Assembly: GCA_003600225.1 (NCBI GenBank)
Contig: QZFT01000014.1
Span: 1 to 64,000 of the forward strand
Length of the DNA stretch: 64,000 nt
From: Pseudonocardiaceae bacterium YIM PH 21723
GTDB lineage: Bacteria > Actinomycetota > Actinomycetes > Mycobacteriales > Pseudonocardiaceae
Reading direction: 5' to 3'
Made by a program: the position numbers and the translations under genes. Shown here in pieces: positions 50,001 to 57,605 of the stretch (position 1 is the first letter of the stretch; the number at the start of each line of letters is the position of its first letter). The notes beneath the pieces were generated by a model that had not been told where the DNA came from, searched no databases, and saw only the letters and a program-made list of their open reading frames with translations.

Positions 50001-50078
50001 ACTCCGCAACGGGATGAGGCATTCAAGCTGGTCGAAGCACAGATCGAGGGTCACCCCGTGGAAGCGGACAGCCGGTAG
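47052..50078 (+). CDS. SARP/AfsR-type transcriptional regulator
   Basis: A 1008-residue regulator. The N-terminus is an OmpR-like winged helix (about 1-90, VLGTVRLIRDDDVRIPL). A bacterial transcriptional activation domain follows (about 95-245, DLHRFTALTERARDRR). Then comes an NB-ARC-like ATPase with Walker A GPGGVGKT (about 295-302) and Walker B LLLVLDNCEHV, and a TPR-rich C-terminal half. SARPs activate biosynthetic or redox genes by binding direct heptamer repeats. A matching array lies upstream of the neighbouring FAD monooxygenase, so that gene is the likely target. GTG start at 47052. Confidence 0.92.
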   Translation: MQIAVLGTVRLIRDDDVRIPLSGLGQRALLAVLACEAGRVISVERLIDGLHGDRPPAGAANALQAQASRLRRTLGESGLVVFESGGYRLAIDPELVDLHRFTALTERARDRRTSGDHQGAAELLSAAVGLWHGPALADVREAPFATPVAVRLEEQRVAALEDWADSALAVGAAEQVVEPLRAAIAEHPLRERLRARWLLVLAAVGRQAEALAGFDEIRRLLAEELGADPGAELAEVHAGLLTGTPPPPDPVRAVATTLPSPLTSFIGRSAELAGVLSRLGEHRLVTLLGPGGVGKTRLATEAAAGLHAEVCFVDLSPITGSEQVPHAVGAALGVRGNGNQNLVHRLLLAAADRDLLLVLDNCEHVIAAAAGLIHRLLTGCPRLRVLATSREPLGITGEALFPVSPLPLDPAVTLLAERAAAVCPGFTLDTPESVRLAERVCAALDGLPLAVELAAARLRSLSLAEVAARLDDRFGLLSRGPRTSAPRHQTLHAVVAWSWELLSPADQRTAMALSVFDGGARAAAVAAVTGTSESTVDDALLELVDRSLAEVTDGRYRMLETIREFCAARQVETGQTEFLRARSVYYLDLALEASPRLLGAEQLDRLRLLTAEHHNLTLSLRREITDGQAETALDLIGALAGYWRIRGVRGEISPLARLLLDRLGQDVPEDRAEEYVLTVMLASMDGAETDGLAGHLTTAARIMNERSWPVRQPYLLVYWANQAGPAQGEQLHTPIYRMLRNTRDRWLQGLLHFGLGYLRLYDADLAAADDLLGQALAAFTEVGDRWGMAQVLDAQSDVAARRGDLAESLRITDLAMARFRELDSREEVSELQVRSAERLAALGRTADAERMLTMAVQLATRTGVAATVAAAHHVLGDLARRRGEYRKARNHLELGLAACGADFGSDVALIRLNIALSRLELAEHGPERARPPALTAMAVAVAHRLFGELTDATEVLAEVRAAAGDTAAAAGLSHTAAALRGPSTPQRDEAFKLVEAQIEGHPVEADSR

Positions 50079-51247
50079 TCCCGCACCGTTTTACTCCGCG
50101 AGCCTCCGGCGATCTGCCGTTGCCAGAGTCCGCTGAGCAGCCGGCTGCTCAGCACCCGGAACATCAGGTTCCGGGCCCAGATGGCCGACGTGGTCGGCGG
50201 TGCCATGCCGTTGGTCGCGCCGCGCCCCTGCTTGAGCCCGGCTGTCGCGAACGGCCGCATCTCCCGCTCGTACCGGGGGAAGGCGGCCGTGTGGTCGCCG
50301 CCCGCCTCGGCCAGTTCCCCGGCCAGCACGTACGCGCCGACAGCGGCCATACCGGTGCCGCCGCCACCGATCCCGGCGCCCCACCCGGCATCGCCGACCA
50401 GGGCGACCCGGCCCCGGGTGTACTGCTGCATGTCGACCTGGCTGAGGCGGTGGAAGAACAGATCGTCCGCCGTGGACAGCTGGTCGAGGATTTCCGGCAC
50501 TCGCCAACCCATACCGGCCATCGCCGTGGCGACGAACTCCTTCTGGGCTGCGATGTCCTCGCGGTCGAGCTGAACCTCGTCGGCCCGGAAGATCAGGTAC
50601 ACCATCCCGGCCGCCGAGTCCCGCGCGCTCACCGTGTAGATGGTGCGACCGGGTTCGCTGTAGATCCGGCCCTGCCGCTGGAGACCGAGGACGTTCGGCA
50701 TGGAGAACCCCGCCGCGTACAGGCCGAGATCCCGGCGCCGGACGGCATCACCGAAGGCCAGCCGCCGTACCCCGGAGTTCAGCCCGTCGGCTCCGATCAC
50801 CAGGTCGAACGTCCGTCGCAACCCGCTCTCGAAGGTCACATCGACGCCGTCGGCGGTCTCGGACAGCGCGGCGATCCGATCACCGAACAGATACTCGGTC
50901 TCGTCCCGGGTGGCCTCGTGCAGCACCTGCGCCAGCTCTCCGCGCAGTAACTCCAGCTCCCCGCTGAAGATCACCGAGGGCAGAGTCGCCCGAGTACGGC
51001 CCCGGCCGTCCACGACCACCTGCTCACCCATCATCGTTTCCCGGGCCCGCATGGCGTCTTCCAGACCCATCCGCCGGATGACGTCCAACTGCTCGCCGCG
51101 GAAGTCCACCGCCTGCCCACCGCCGCGCAGCGACGGAGCCTGCTCCACGATCGTCGTGCGGAAGCCGTACCGGTTCAGCCAGAAGGCCACCGACGGCCCG
51201 GCCACGCTGGCCCCCGAGATCAGAATGTTCCTGTTCATCAGCGTCAT
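50051..51247 (-). CDS. FAD-dependent aromatic-ring-type monooxygenase
   Basis: A 398-residue flavoprotein hydroxylase of the PHBH class. It has the ADP-binding GASVAGPSVAFWLN (about 10-23), a mid-chain DG motif VIGADGLNSGVR (about 148-159), and the FAD-contacting GDAGWGAGIGGGG (about 284-296). It should hydroxylate an aromatic or polyketide-like substrate with NAD(P)H and oxygen. Four SARP-type heptamers lie just upstream. Its 3' end overlaps the SARP gene end by 28 bases, so regulator and target are convergent neighbours. ATG 51247; a second ATG is at 51238. Confidence 0.9.
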   Translation of the reverse strand: MTLMNRNILISGASVAGPSVAFWLNRYGFRTTIVEQAPSLRGGGQAVDFRGEQLDVIRRMGLEDAMRARETMMGEQVVVDGRGRTRATLPSVIFSGELELLRGELAQVLHEATRDETEYLFGDRIAALSETADGVDVTFESGLRRTFDLVIGADGLNSGVRRLAFGDAVRRRDLGLYAAGFSMPNVLGLQRQGRIYSEPGRTIYTVSARDSAAGMVYLIFRADEVQLDREDIAAQKEFVATAMAGMGWRVPEILDQLSTADDLFFHRLSQVDMQQYTRGRVALVGDAGWGAGIGGGGTGMAAVGAYVLAGELAEAGGDHTAAFPRYEREMRPFATAGLKQGRGATNGMAPPTTSAIWARNLMFRVLSSRLLSGLWQRQIAGGSRSKTVRDYRLSASTG

Positions 51248-51255
51248 GCCGACGA

Positions 51256-51310
51256 CTCTGATCCCGGAGGCTGACCGATCCCTGACCGATCCCTGACCGC
51301 CCGCTGACCG
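51256..51310 (-). promoter_or_regulatory. Likely SARP operator: four heptamers at 11-bp spacing
   Basis: The core TGACCG starts at 51272, 51283, 51294 and 51305, exactly 11 bp apart (on the minus strand, CGGTCAG repeats). Direct heptamers at this helical period just ahead of a -10 element are the hallmark of SARP binding sites. Reading toward the gene, CAGAGT at about 51256-51261 is a possible -10, roughly ten bases past the last repeat. It precedes the FAD monooxygenase start at 51247, next to a SARP gene. Confidence 0.75.
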
Positions 51311-51317
51311 GGCGATG

Positions 51318-52694
51318 TCAGTGCGGCAGGTCCAGCTTGAGCAGGGCGTTCTCCACCAGCTCGGGCATGGCCGGGTGGATCCAGTACTGGTCGGTGGCCA
51401 TCTTCCGGGCGGGCAGTCCGAAGGACATCGCCTGGATCAGCGGCTGGATCAGGGTGGACGCCTGCGGGCCGATGATGTGCGCGCCGAGCAGCTGTCCGGT
51501 GTCCGGGTCGGCGAGCAGCTTGAGGAAACCGGTGGTGTCCTCCATGGCCCAGCCGTAGGCGATGTCCGCGTAGTCCTGGGTGGCGGTGATGAAGTTGATC
51601 CCGCGCTCGCGCGCCTCGCGTTCGGTGAGGCCGACCTTGGCCACCTGCGGGTGGGTGAAGACCGCCTCCGGGACGAAGCGGTGGTCGCTGGCCTTCGGTG
51701 AATCCGGGTGCAGCAGGTTGTGGTGCACCACGCGGGCCTCGTGGTTGGCCACGTGCTTGAGCTGGTAGTCGGAGCTGATGTCGCCGAGGGCGAAGATCCC
51801 CTCGACGTTGGTGCGCTGGTGCTCGTCCACCTTGATCCGGCCGTCCGGGTGCAGTTCCACGCCGGTGGCCTCGGGGTTCAGCCGATCCGTGTTGGGCACC
51901 CGGCCGATGGCCACCAGCACGAGTTCGGTGTCGATGGCGCCGGAGGTGGTGTGCAACCGGATGCCGTCGTCGATCTGCTCGGCCTTGCTGATCTGGGTGT
52001 TCAGCCGCACATCCCAGCGCTCCTGGGCCAGCTCGGTGAACCGGGCCGACACGTCGTCGTCCTGCGCGCGCAGCATGGCCTCGGAGCGGCACAGCACGGT
52101 CACCTCGACGCCGAACGAGGAGAAGACGTGGGCGAACTCGGCCGCGATGAAACCGGCGCCGACGATCACCATCCGGCTGGGCAGCTCGTCGATCCGCATC
52201 ACCGTGTCGCTGGTGTACACGCCGGGCAGCTCGGCGAGACCCTCGACCTCCAGCAGCTGCGGGCGGCCACCGGCGGCGATGACGAACTTCGGCGCGGTGA
52301 TGGTCTCCTCGACGCTGTCCACGGTCACCGTGAGCTGCTTGGGGCCGGTGAACCGGCCCTCACCGGCGAATACCGTCTGGTTCGGGCTGTTCGTCGCGCG
52401 CCACTCGCGGCCGCCGGCCTCGATCGGGTCGATCCGGCCGAAGATCCGGTCCCGGACGGCGGGCCAGTCCACCGCGTTGAAGGTCTCGTCCACGCCGAGC
52501 CTGGCCGCTTCGGACGGGGTGTAGGCCACCTCGGCGGTGTGCACGAACATCTTCGTCGGGATACAGCCCATGTTCAGGCAGGTCCCGCCGAATTTGCCGG
52601 CCTCCACGAAGGCCACGTTCCAGTCGGCGAACCGCTCGTTCACGATGGAGTTGGCCGAGCCCGTACCGATGATCACCAGATCGAATGTGCGCAC
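51318..52694 (-). CDS. mtr: Mycothione reductase
   Basis: Reduces mycothiol disulfide with NADPH to keep the actinobacterial thiol pool reduced. The protein is about 458 residues. It has the FAD-binding GTGSANS (about 9-15), the redox-active disulfide in GGTCLNMGCIPTK (about 36-48), the NADPH-site GAGFIAAEFA, and the interface active-site HPAMPE (about 440-445). The GTG at 52694 aligns with known Mtr N-termini; a TTG at 52706 is the alternative. It is 45 bases from the MFS stop and may share its transcript. Confidence 0.95.
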   Translation of the reverse strand: MRTFDLVIIGTGSANSIVNERFADWNVAFVEAGKFGGTCLNMGCIPTKMFVHTAEVAYTPSEAARLGVDETFNAVDWPAVRDRIFGRIDPIEAGGREWRATNSPNQTVFAGEGRFTGPKQLTVTVDSVEETITAPKFVIAAGGRPQLLEVEGLAELPGVYTSDTVMRIDELPSRMVIVGAGFIAAEFAHVFSSFGVEVTVLCRSEAMLRAQDDDVSARFTELAQERWDVRLNTQISKAEQIDDGIRLHTTSGAIDTELVLVAIGRVPNTDRLNPEATGVELHPDGRIKVDEHQRTNVEGIFALGDISSDYQLKHVANHEARVVHHNLLHPDSPKASDHRFVPEAVFTHPQVAKVGLTEREARERGINFITATQDYADIAYGWAMEDTTGFLKLLADPDTGQLLGAHIIGPQASTLIQPLIQAMSFGLPARKMATDQYWIHPAMPELVENALLKLDLPH

Positions 52695-52739
52695 GTTCCC
52701 ATTCAACCTGATTTCCCGGAGCCCTATTTCCGCCGAGGG

Positions 52740-54035
52740 TCAGAACAGCCGATCCGGGCGGATGAACACGGTGGCCACCAGGCCACCCAGCCCGGCCAGC
52801 GTGACGATCCACGGCACCAGCGTGACGTGGCCGGCCGCCGCCATGCTGTGCGCCACCGCCGGGAAACTGCCGCCGAACACGCCGATGGCGATCGCGCTGG
52901 GCAGGGCCACCCCCACCGTGCGGATCTCCGGCGGGAACAGGCTGCCCAGCAGCACGTTGGCCACCCCGACGGGCAGCGCGAACAGCATCAGAAACAGGCT
53001 CGCCACCAGGGTGAACGGCAGGACCTGGTACTGCAGCAGCATCATCAGTGGCACGGTGATCCCGGCGATCGCCGCGCAGCCGATGCGCAGCGCGCGCAAC
53101 GCGCCGATGCGGTCGGCCAGGGCTCCACCCGCCGCCATGGTGATCAGCAGCACCACCAGCGCGACCAGCATGGACCGGGTGGCTTCCTGCCTGGTCGTGG
53201 CGCCGACCATCTCCGAGTAGATCGGCAGGTAGATCGTGCCGAAGTAGAACGGGATGGTCGCCGCGGTGCACGCGCCGAGCACGATTCCCAGTTCCCGCCG
53301 GTGTGCCTTCAGCAACGCAAAGGGGAAGCGACGGTCGACCGGTTTGACCTGCTCGAACGCCTCGCTCTCCGGGATTCCCCGGCGGATCCACAGCGCGGCG
53401 AGGCCGAGCACGGCGCCGAAGACGAACGCGATGCGCCAGCCGCCGTTGGTCACGCCCGAATCGCCCAGCGTGGCCTGCAGGATCGCCAGGGTGCCGAACG
53501 CCAGCAGCGAGCCGAACACGATGCCGGTGTAGGAGATCGCGCTGTACAGGAACCGGCGTCCGTGTGGCGCGGTCTCGGTGACGTAGGCGCCGGCACTGGG
53601 GTTCTCCGCACCCATGGACAGCCCCTGGGCCAGCCGGGCGGCGATCACGATCACCGCGGCGAGCGGGCCGATACTGGCATTGGTCGGCACCACGGCCAGC
53701 AGCAGGCTCGCCGCGGCGATGATCGTCACGCTCAGGGTCAGGCCGAACCGGCGGCCCCGGGTGTCGGTGAGCCTGCCGATGATCACCGCGCCGAACGGGC
53801 GGGCGATGAAGCCGGCGGCGAACGTCAGGTACGCGGAGATCAACGCGCCGTACTCGTCGACGCTCGGGAACAGCTGCGGCGCGAAATACGGGGCGAGTAC
53901 CGCGTAGACGCCCCAGTCGTAGGCCTCGACGACGCCGCCGACGGTGGCAGCGGTCAGCTCACGACGGCCGCCCCGCCGGTCCTGGTCGTCCAGCATGCGC
54001 ACGACCAGGCCGGAGTTCTCGGCTGTCTCGGTCAT
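52740..54035 (-). CDS. MFS transporter, metabolite:proton symporter family
   Basis: A 431-residue carrier with twelve predicted helices. The loop GRLTDTRGRRFGL (about 87-99) is the MFS signature. AARLAQGLSMGAENPSAGAY and FPPEIRTVGVALP place it in the MHS group, which moves small carboxylates or osmolytes with protons. The substrate is unknown. The ATG at 54035 is preceded by GGGGAGGTGAG. Upstream of it (54036-54157) is a short divergent-type region with AAGTGAACG/CGTTCGC-like half sites. Confidence 0.88.
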   Translation of the reverse strand: MTETAENSGLVVRMLDDQDRRGGRRELTAATVGGVVEAYDWGVYAVLAPYFAPQLFPSVDEYGALISAYLTFAAGFIARPFGAVIIGRLTDTRGRRFGLTLSVTIIAAASLLLAVVPTNASIGPLAAVIVIAARLAQGLSMGAENPSAGAYVTETAPHGRRFLYSAISYTGIVFGSLLAFGTLAILQATLGDSGVTNGGWRIAFVFGAVLGLAALWIRRGIPESEAFEQVKPVDRRFPFALLKAHRRELGIVLGACTAATIPFYFGTIYLPIYSEMVGATTRQEATRSMLVALVVLLITMAAGGALADRIGALRALRIGCAAIAGITVPLMMLLQYQVLPFTLVASLFLMLFALPVGVANVLLGSLFPPEIRTVGVALPSAIAIGVFGGSFPAVAHSMAAAGHVTLVPWIVTLAGLGGLVATVFIRPDRLF

Positions 54036-54157
54036 CGACTCACCTCCCCGTCAAACCACACAACGGGTTCACGCGCAAGTGAACGCCGTTCGCTGGTTAC
54101 ATTCACTCTTTCGGGGGGAGTGTGTCAACGGCTTGAGGGTTATGTGTTGATAACCGA

Positions 54158-54685
54158 TCAGTGCCGATAGGTGGGGGTGATGATCGCCCTGGCCAGGGTG
54201 TGGAAGGCCAGGTTGAAGCTGACCACGGCGGCCGAGGCGTCCTCGGTCACGTCCAGCTTCGGCACGTCCACCGCGTGCACCACGAAGTAGTAGCGGTGCG
54301 GCTGGTCGCCCTCGGGCGGCGCGGCGCCGCCGAAATCCCGGGTGCTGAAGTCGTTGCGCACGTGGAAGGCGTCCGCGGGCAGCGTGGCGTCCTCCCGGCC
54401 GGCGCCCTGGTCCAGGGAGGTCACCGTGGCCGGGATGTTCACCGCGATCCAGTGCCAGAAACCGGACGGGGTCGGCGCGTCCGGGTCGTAGCAGGTGACC
54501 ACGTAGCTCTGCGTCCCCTCGGGGGCGCCGGTCCAGCTCAGCTGCGGGGAGGCGTTTCCCGCCGCGTGGACGTGGTCCTGGTTCAGCTGTTCGCCGTCTG
54601 CCACGTCGGACGAGGTGACGGTGAACGAGCCGACCTTCGGCAGCAGCTCGTACGGGTCGGGCGCGACCGGGCGCTCCAGGCTCAT
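54158..54685 (-). CDS. YbhB/YbcL family Raf-kinase-inhibitor-like protein
   Basis: A 175-residue soluble protein of the PEBP fold. It shows SPQLSWTGAPEGTQSYVVTCYDPDAP (in parts, about residues 46-71), FWHWIAVNIP and PHRYYFVVHAVD. The anion-binding pocket residues DPDAP and HWI are kept. The bacterial function is undefined. Its start overlaps the stop of the VanZ/RDD gene by four bases, so the two are coupled. Confidence 0.88.
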   Translation of the reverse strand: MSLERPVAPDPYELLPKVGSFTVTSSDVADGEQLNQDHVHAAGNASPQLSWTGAPEGTQSYVVTCYDPDAPTPSGFWHWIAVNIPATVTSLDQGAGREDATLPADAFHVRNDFSTRDFGGAAPPEGDQPHRYYFVVHAVDVPKLDVTEDASAAVVSFNLAFHTLARAIITPTYRH

Positions 54686-55764
54686 GAATGCTCCACTGTG
54701 GACGGTATTTCGGTTACGGTCTCCACCTTAGTCCGGTCGTCGGTCATCCGTAGGCCGCTCCACTTCGCCGACAGCCCGCGGTGCTCCTTCGTCCGGATGG
54801 CGCCGATGCCGTGCGCGATGAACAGCACCGTGGTGACGAAATCGAAGCCGAGCAGGCTGAGCAGCGAGTAGCCGAACATCCCCAGCACACTGCGCCGCAG
54901 CTTCTGCCGGGTGCTCGGTGGCGTGCCGTCCATCCGCACCGGCCGCAGCCGCACGATGCGCTGGCCCAGACTGGCCCCGTTGCCGCGCAATGGGATGACC
55001 AGGAAGAACACCAGCGCCACCACGCCCTGCACGACAACGGTGATGATCCGTTCCCCGGTGAAGTCCTCAATAGCGGTGAACAGCACAACCACGATCATCA
55101 GCGTCACCAGCGAGCTGGTCAGCCACCAGGCCGTCAGGTCCAGCAACATACCGAACAGCCGGCGCCGGGCGGTCAGCGGGCGCGGCAGCCCGGGGTCGGC
55201 GACCTGCTGACCGGGCAGCAGCGCCAGCACCGGCGCCAGCAGCCAGCCGACCGGCGCGCCCGCCGTGTTGGCGAGCAGGTCGTCCACGTCGAACAGCCGG
55301 TAGGCGCAGGGGTACAGGAACCAGTTTCCGGTGCGCTGGGTGCACTCGATGAACAGCGAGGCCCCGAATCCAACCAGTGTGGTGGTCAGCACGCCGCGGC
55401 GGAACAGGTGCCGGGCGAACATGCCGAGCGGCACGAAGAGGGCCACGTTGAACAGGAACTGACGCAGCGCCGGGTTGCCCAGGACGCCGTACTTCGGCCG
55501 CAGCTCCAGGAAGTCGCCGACGAACTGGAACGGCACCAGCTGCTGGGTGCTGCACCGCAGCAGCGGCGTCTCGGGTAGCGGGAGCAGGGTGTAGGTGAGC
55601 AGGGCCAGGCCGTACACCAGGACGGCGAAGGACAGCACGGTATGGACGAAGCCGAGCTCGCCGCGCAGCCGGTACTGCCGGGCCACCCAGGGCAGGAACA
55701 GCAGGAAGGCGAGCAGGCTGCCACCGCCGATGGCGGCGATGCCCGAAAGGAGCTGGTCGTTCAT
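54682..55764 (-). CDS. VanZ-like and RDD fusion membrane protein
   Basis: A 360-residue membrane protein. The N-terminal half (about 1-185) is VanZ-like (GLALLTYTLLPLP, NVALFVPLGMFAR, FIECTQ..., DVDDLLANTAGAPVGW). The C-terminal half (about 200-335) is an RDD domain: RRLFGMLLDLTAWWL carries the R and the D, and NGASLGQRIVRLRPV is the second RDD block. VanZ-like proteins can add glycopeptide or lipophilic tolerance, and RDD proteins may export or exchange ions. The fusion is not unusual in actinobacteria but its function is unknown. ATG 55764. Confidence 0.85.
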   Translation of the reverse strand: MNDQLLSGIAAIGGGSLLAFLLFLPWVARQYRLRGELGFVHTVLSFAVLVYGLALLTYTLLPLPETPLLRCSTQQLVPFQFVGDFLELRPKYGVLGNPALRQFLFNVALFVPLGMFARHLFRRGVLTTTLVGFGASLFIECTQRTGNWFLYPCAYRLFDVDDLLANTAGAPVGWLLAPVLALLPGQQVADPGLPRPLTARRRLFGMLLDLTAWWLTSSLVTLMIVVVLFTAIEDFTGERIITVVVQGVVALVFFLVIPLRGNGASLGQRIVRLRPVRMDGTPPSTRQKLRRSVLGMFGYSLLSLLGFDFVTTVLFIAHGIGAIRTKEHRGLSAKWSGLRMTDDRTKVETVTEIPSTVEHS

Positions 55765-55839
55765 GGAATCACGCTAATGCCGGACAACGACTCCCGCAGC
55801 GGAACGTCTTCCGGCGAAAGCGCAGATGGGAGCAGCATT

Positions 55840-56307
55840 ATGATCAGACGACTACTGGTGATCGGTGCCGTGGCGATCGCCTCGCTGGGGGCGCTGGCCG
55901 TGCCGTCCTCGGCGGCGCAGACCCCCACCCTCACGAACATCCGCACCGGAGCCCACGAGTACTACGACCGGGTGGTGCTGGACTTCTCCGGCGCCGCGCC
56001 CGACCGGACCGTGTCCTACGTCCCGCAGATCGTCCAGGACGGCTCGGGTGAGCCGATCCCGATGCCGGGCAACGCGTTTCTCCAGCTGGGGATGAACCCG
56101 GCCGCCGCGCACGACGACAACGGGAACCCCACCTACACCGGGCCCAGGCTGTTCACCACGCCCGCGTTGACCAACGTGAAGGCCATCGCCCTGGCGGGTG
56201 ATTTCGAGGGTCACCTGACCATCGGGATCAGCATGGACCACAAATCGCTGTACAGCGTGTCCACCCTGACCAACCCCACCCGGGTAGTGATCGACATCGG
56301 TCACTGA
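55840..56307 (+). CDS. Secreted AMIN-like domain protein
   Basis: A 155-residue protein. A signal peptide (about residues 1-26, cleavage after SSAAQ-like sequence) precedes a beta-sandwich domain reading HEYYDRVVLDFSG and TNPTRVVIDIGH at its ends, the AMIN-like pattern of actinobacterial surface proteins. The ATG at 55840 follows GATGGGAG. It is divergent from the VanZ/RDD gene. A related lipoprotein lies just downstream at 56480, suggesting a duplication. Confidence 0.75.
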   Translation: MIRRLLVIGAVAIASLGALAVPSSAAQTPTLTNIRTGAHEYYDRVVLDFSGAAPDRTVSYVPQIVQDGSGEPIPMPGNAFLQLGMNPAAAHDDNGNPTYTGPRLFTTPALTNVKAIALAGDFEGHLTIGISMDHKSLYSVSTLTNPTRVVIDIGH

Positions 56308-56329
56308 GCAGATTCTGCAGAATCTGCTC
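56306..56329. terminator. Perfect 24-bp palindrome at the end of the AMIN-like gene
   Basis: GAGCAGATTCTG is followed directly by its exact complement CAGAATCTGCTC, and the repeat overlaps the TGA stop of the secreted protein. It probably folds as a terminator hairpin; with no loop it could also be a regulator site for the lipoprotein gene. Confidence 0.5.
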
Positions 56330-56479
56330 CACTCGAGGCCGATCAGATCGGATCCGGTAAGCCGATCAATTCGGCGGGGGCGAAGAAGGCCCGGTTCTGC
56401 GCGTCCGGGGTGGGCTCCGCGTACTCCGGCCCACAGGTGATCGACGCCCGGCGGTAGTCGAATTGCCTATAGTCGGGGT

Positions 56480-57007
56480 GTGCGGGTATTCCGGCTGGTC
56501 GCGGTGGGCGTAGGTGTGCTGATGCTGGTTTCGGGCTGCCGGCTGCCCGGAATGGCGCAGAGCCGGGAGCTCGAGCGCGACCGGGCGGCGGAGAGCGCCG
56601 CCCGGACATCGGAGATGAACGCGCACCCTGAACTGGCCTTCGTCACCAACTTCAGCGCCTACGACTGGGACGGCGGCCCCGAGCACCTGGAGTTCACCTT
56701 CTACCCGAAGGTGCCGCAGTACACGGTGACCCCGGTGGACTCGGCGACCGACGCTGAGGGCAAGCCGATCACCGGCCACCTGGTGCGGATCGAGTTCACC
56801 GGGGCGACCGGCAGGCTCAGCGGCTCGAACGGCCCGGACATCGAGCGCGGCGAGCACTTCCTCAGAGACATGAAGCACGTCGCCCGGGTCACCGTCGAGT
56901 CGGACAAGGACGACAAGCTGGTGGTGATCGCGCAGCTCAGGCAGCAGATCGGCTACAAGCTGGTGCAGTCCGACAACCCGCCGAAGCTGTCGGTGGACGT
57001 CGGCTGA
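56480..57007 (+). CDS. Lipoprotein with AMIN-like domain
   Basis: A 175-residue protein with a lipoprotein signal (lipobox LVSGC, cysteine 20). Residues 50-175 form a domain like the upstream secreted protein: LAFVTNFSAYDWDGG at the start, then GHLVRIEFTGATG and PPKLSVDVG at the end. The GTG start lies 173 bases after the previous stop. Its stop abuts the stop of the convergent gene (57007/57008). The target of the domain is not known. Confidence 0.72.
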   Translation: MRVFRLVAVGVGVLMLVSGCRLPGMAQSRELERDRAAESAARTSEMNAHPELAFVTNFSAYDWDGGPEHLEFTFYPKVPQYTVTPVDSATDAEGKPITGHLVRIEFTGATGRLSGSNGPDIERGEHFLRDMKHVARVTVESDKDDKLVVIAQLRQQIGYKLVQSDNPPKLSVDVG

Positions 57008-57493
57008 TCAACAGTTGATCGCGGTGACCGGACCGGGCACGACGGCGTCCGCCGGGCCGGTGCTGGTCTCCCGGTAGGTGTAGAAGTAGAAGCCCACGTC
57101 CTTGCCCGGCCCGCAGGCCGAGTCGGCGGCCACCTGGTAGGACAGCGTCGCCGTGCGGCTGGCACCGGCCGGGATCGGGATGCCGTAGTGCAGCGCGCCA
57201 CCCCTGCTCTCCGGGCCGACCACGCTGCACCAGTTGACCTCCCCGGTGCAGCCGGTGAAGTTGTACTTCAGCCCGGCGTTCGCGGTGGCCCAGTTCGGAT
57301 TCACGCTCAGGTAGCTGAAGTAGACGTCGGTGGCCTCGGGGTTGGTGAACGTGACGGTGAAGGTCACGGTGTCGCCTCGCACGGCCTGGGTCTTGTCCAC
57401 GGCGAAGGTCAGCGGGTTCGCCGCTGCCTGTGCACCAGGGGCGGCGATGCCGAGCAGCAACAGGGCGGCGAGCAGGGCTCTTCGGATCATCAT
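57008..57493 (-). CDS. Secreted beta-sandwich protein, paralogue A
   Basis: A 161-residue protein with a signal peptide (about 1-24, ending AQAA). The mature part begins NPLTFAVDKTQAVRGDTVTF and looks like an Ig-like or DUF11-type domain. Cysteines at about 107, 114 and 161 may form disulfides. It is a relative of the next gene at 57606 (PLTFAVDKT...GDTVTFTV, NFTGCTG, and a C-terminal cysteine). Function unknown. A second ATG is at 57490. Confidence 0.72.
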   Translation of the reverse strand: MMIRRALLAALLLLGIAAPGAQAAANPLTFAVDKTQAVRGDTVTFTVTFTNPEATDVYFSYLSVNPNWATANAGLKYNFTGCTGEVNWCSVVGPESRGGALHYGIPIPAGASRTATLSYQVAADSACGPGKDVGFYFYTYRETSTGPADAVVPGPVTAINC

Positions 57494-57563
57494 GGCGCGA
57501 CCGTAACCGCGGATAACGCTCTCACCTGGGATTTGTCCGGTTCGGGACCTTCAGGAAAAGGAA

Positions 57564-57600
57564 CGGGCGGTGCGTCCGGGCGAGTGGAACGCACCGCCCG
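57564..57600. terminator. Hairpin terminator with 12-bp stem
   Basis: CGGGCGGTGCGT (57564-57575) pairs perfectly with ACGCACCGCCCG (57589-57600). It lies six bases past the stop of the minus-strand gene 57606-58100, separating the two paralogous secreted-protein genes. Confidence 0.75.
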
Positions 57601-57605
57601 AGGAC

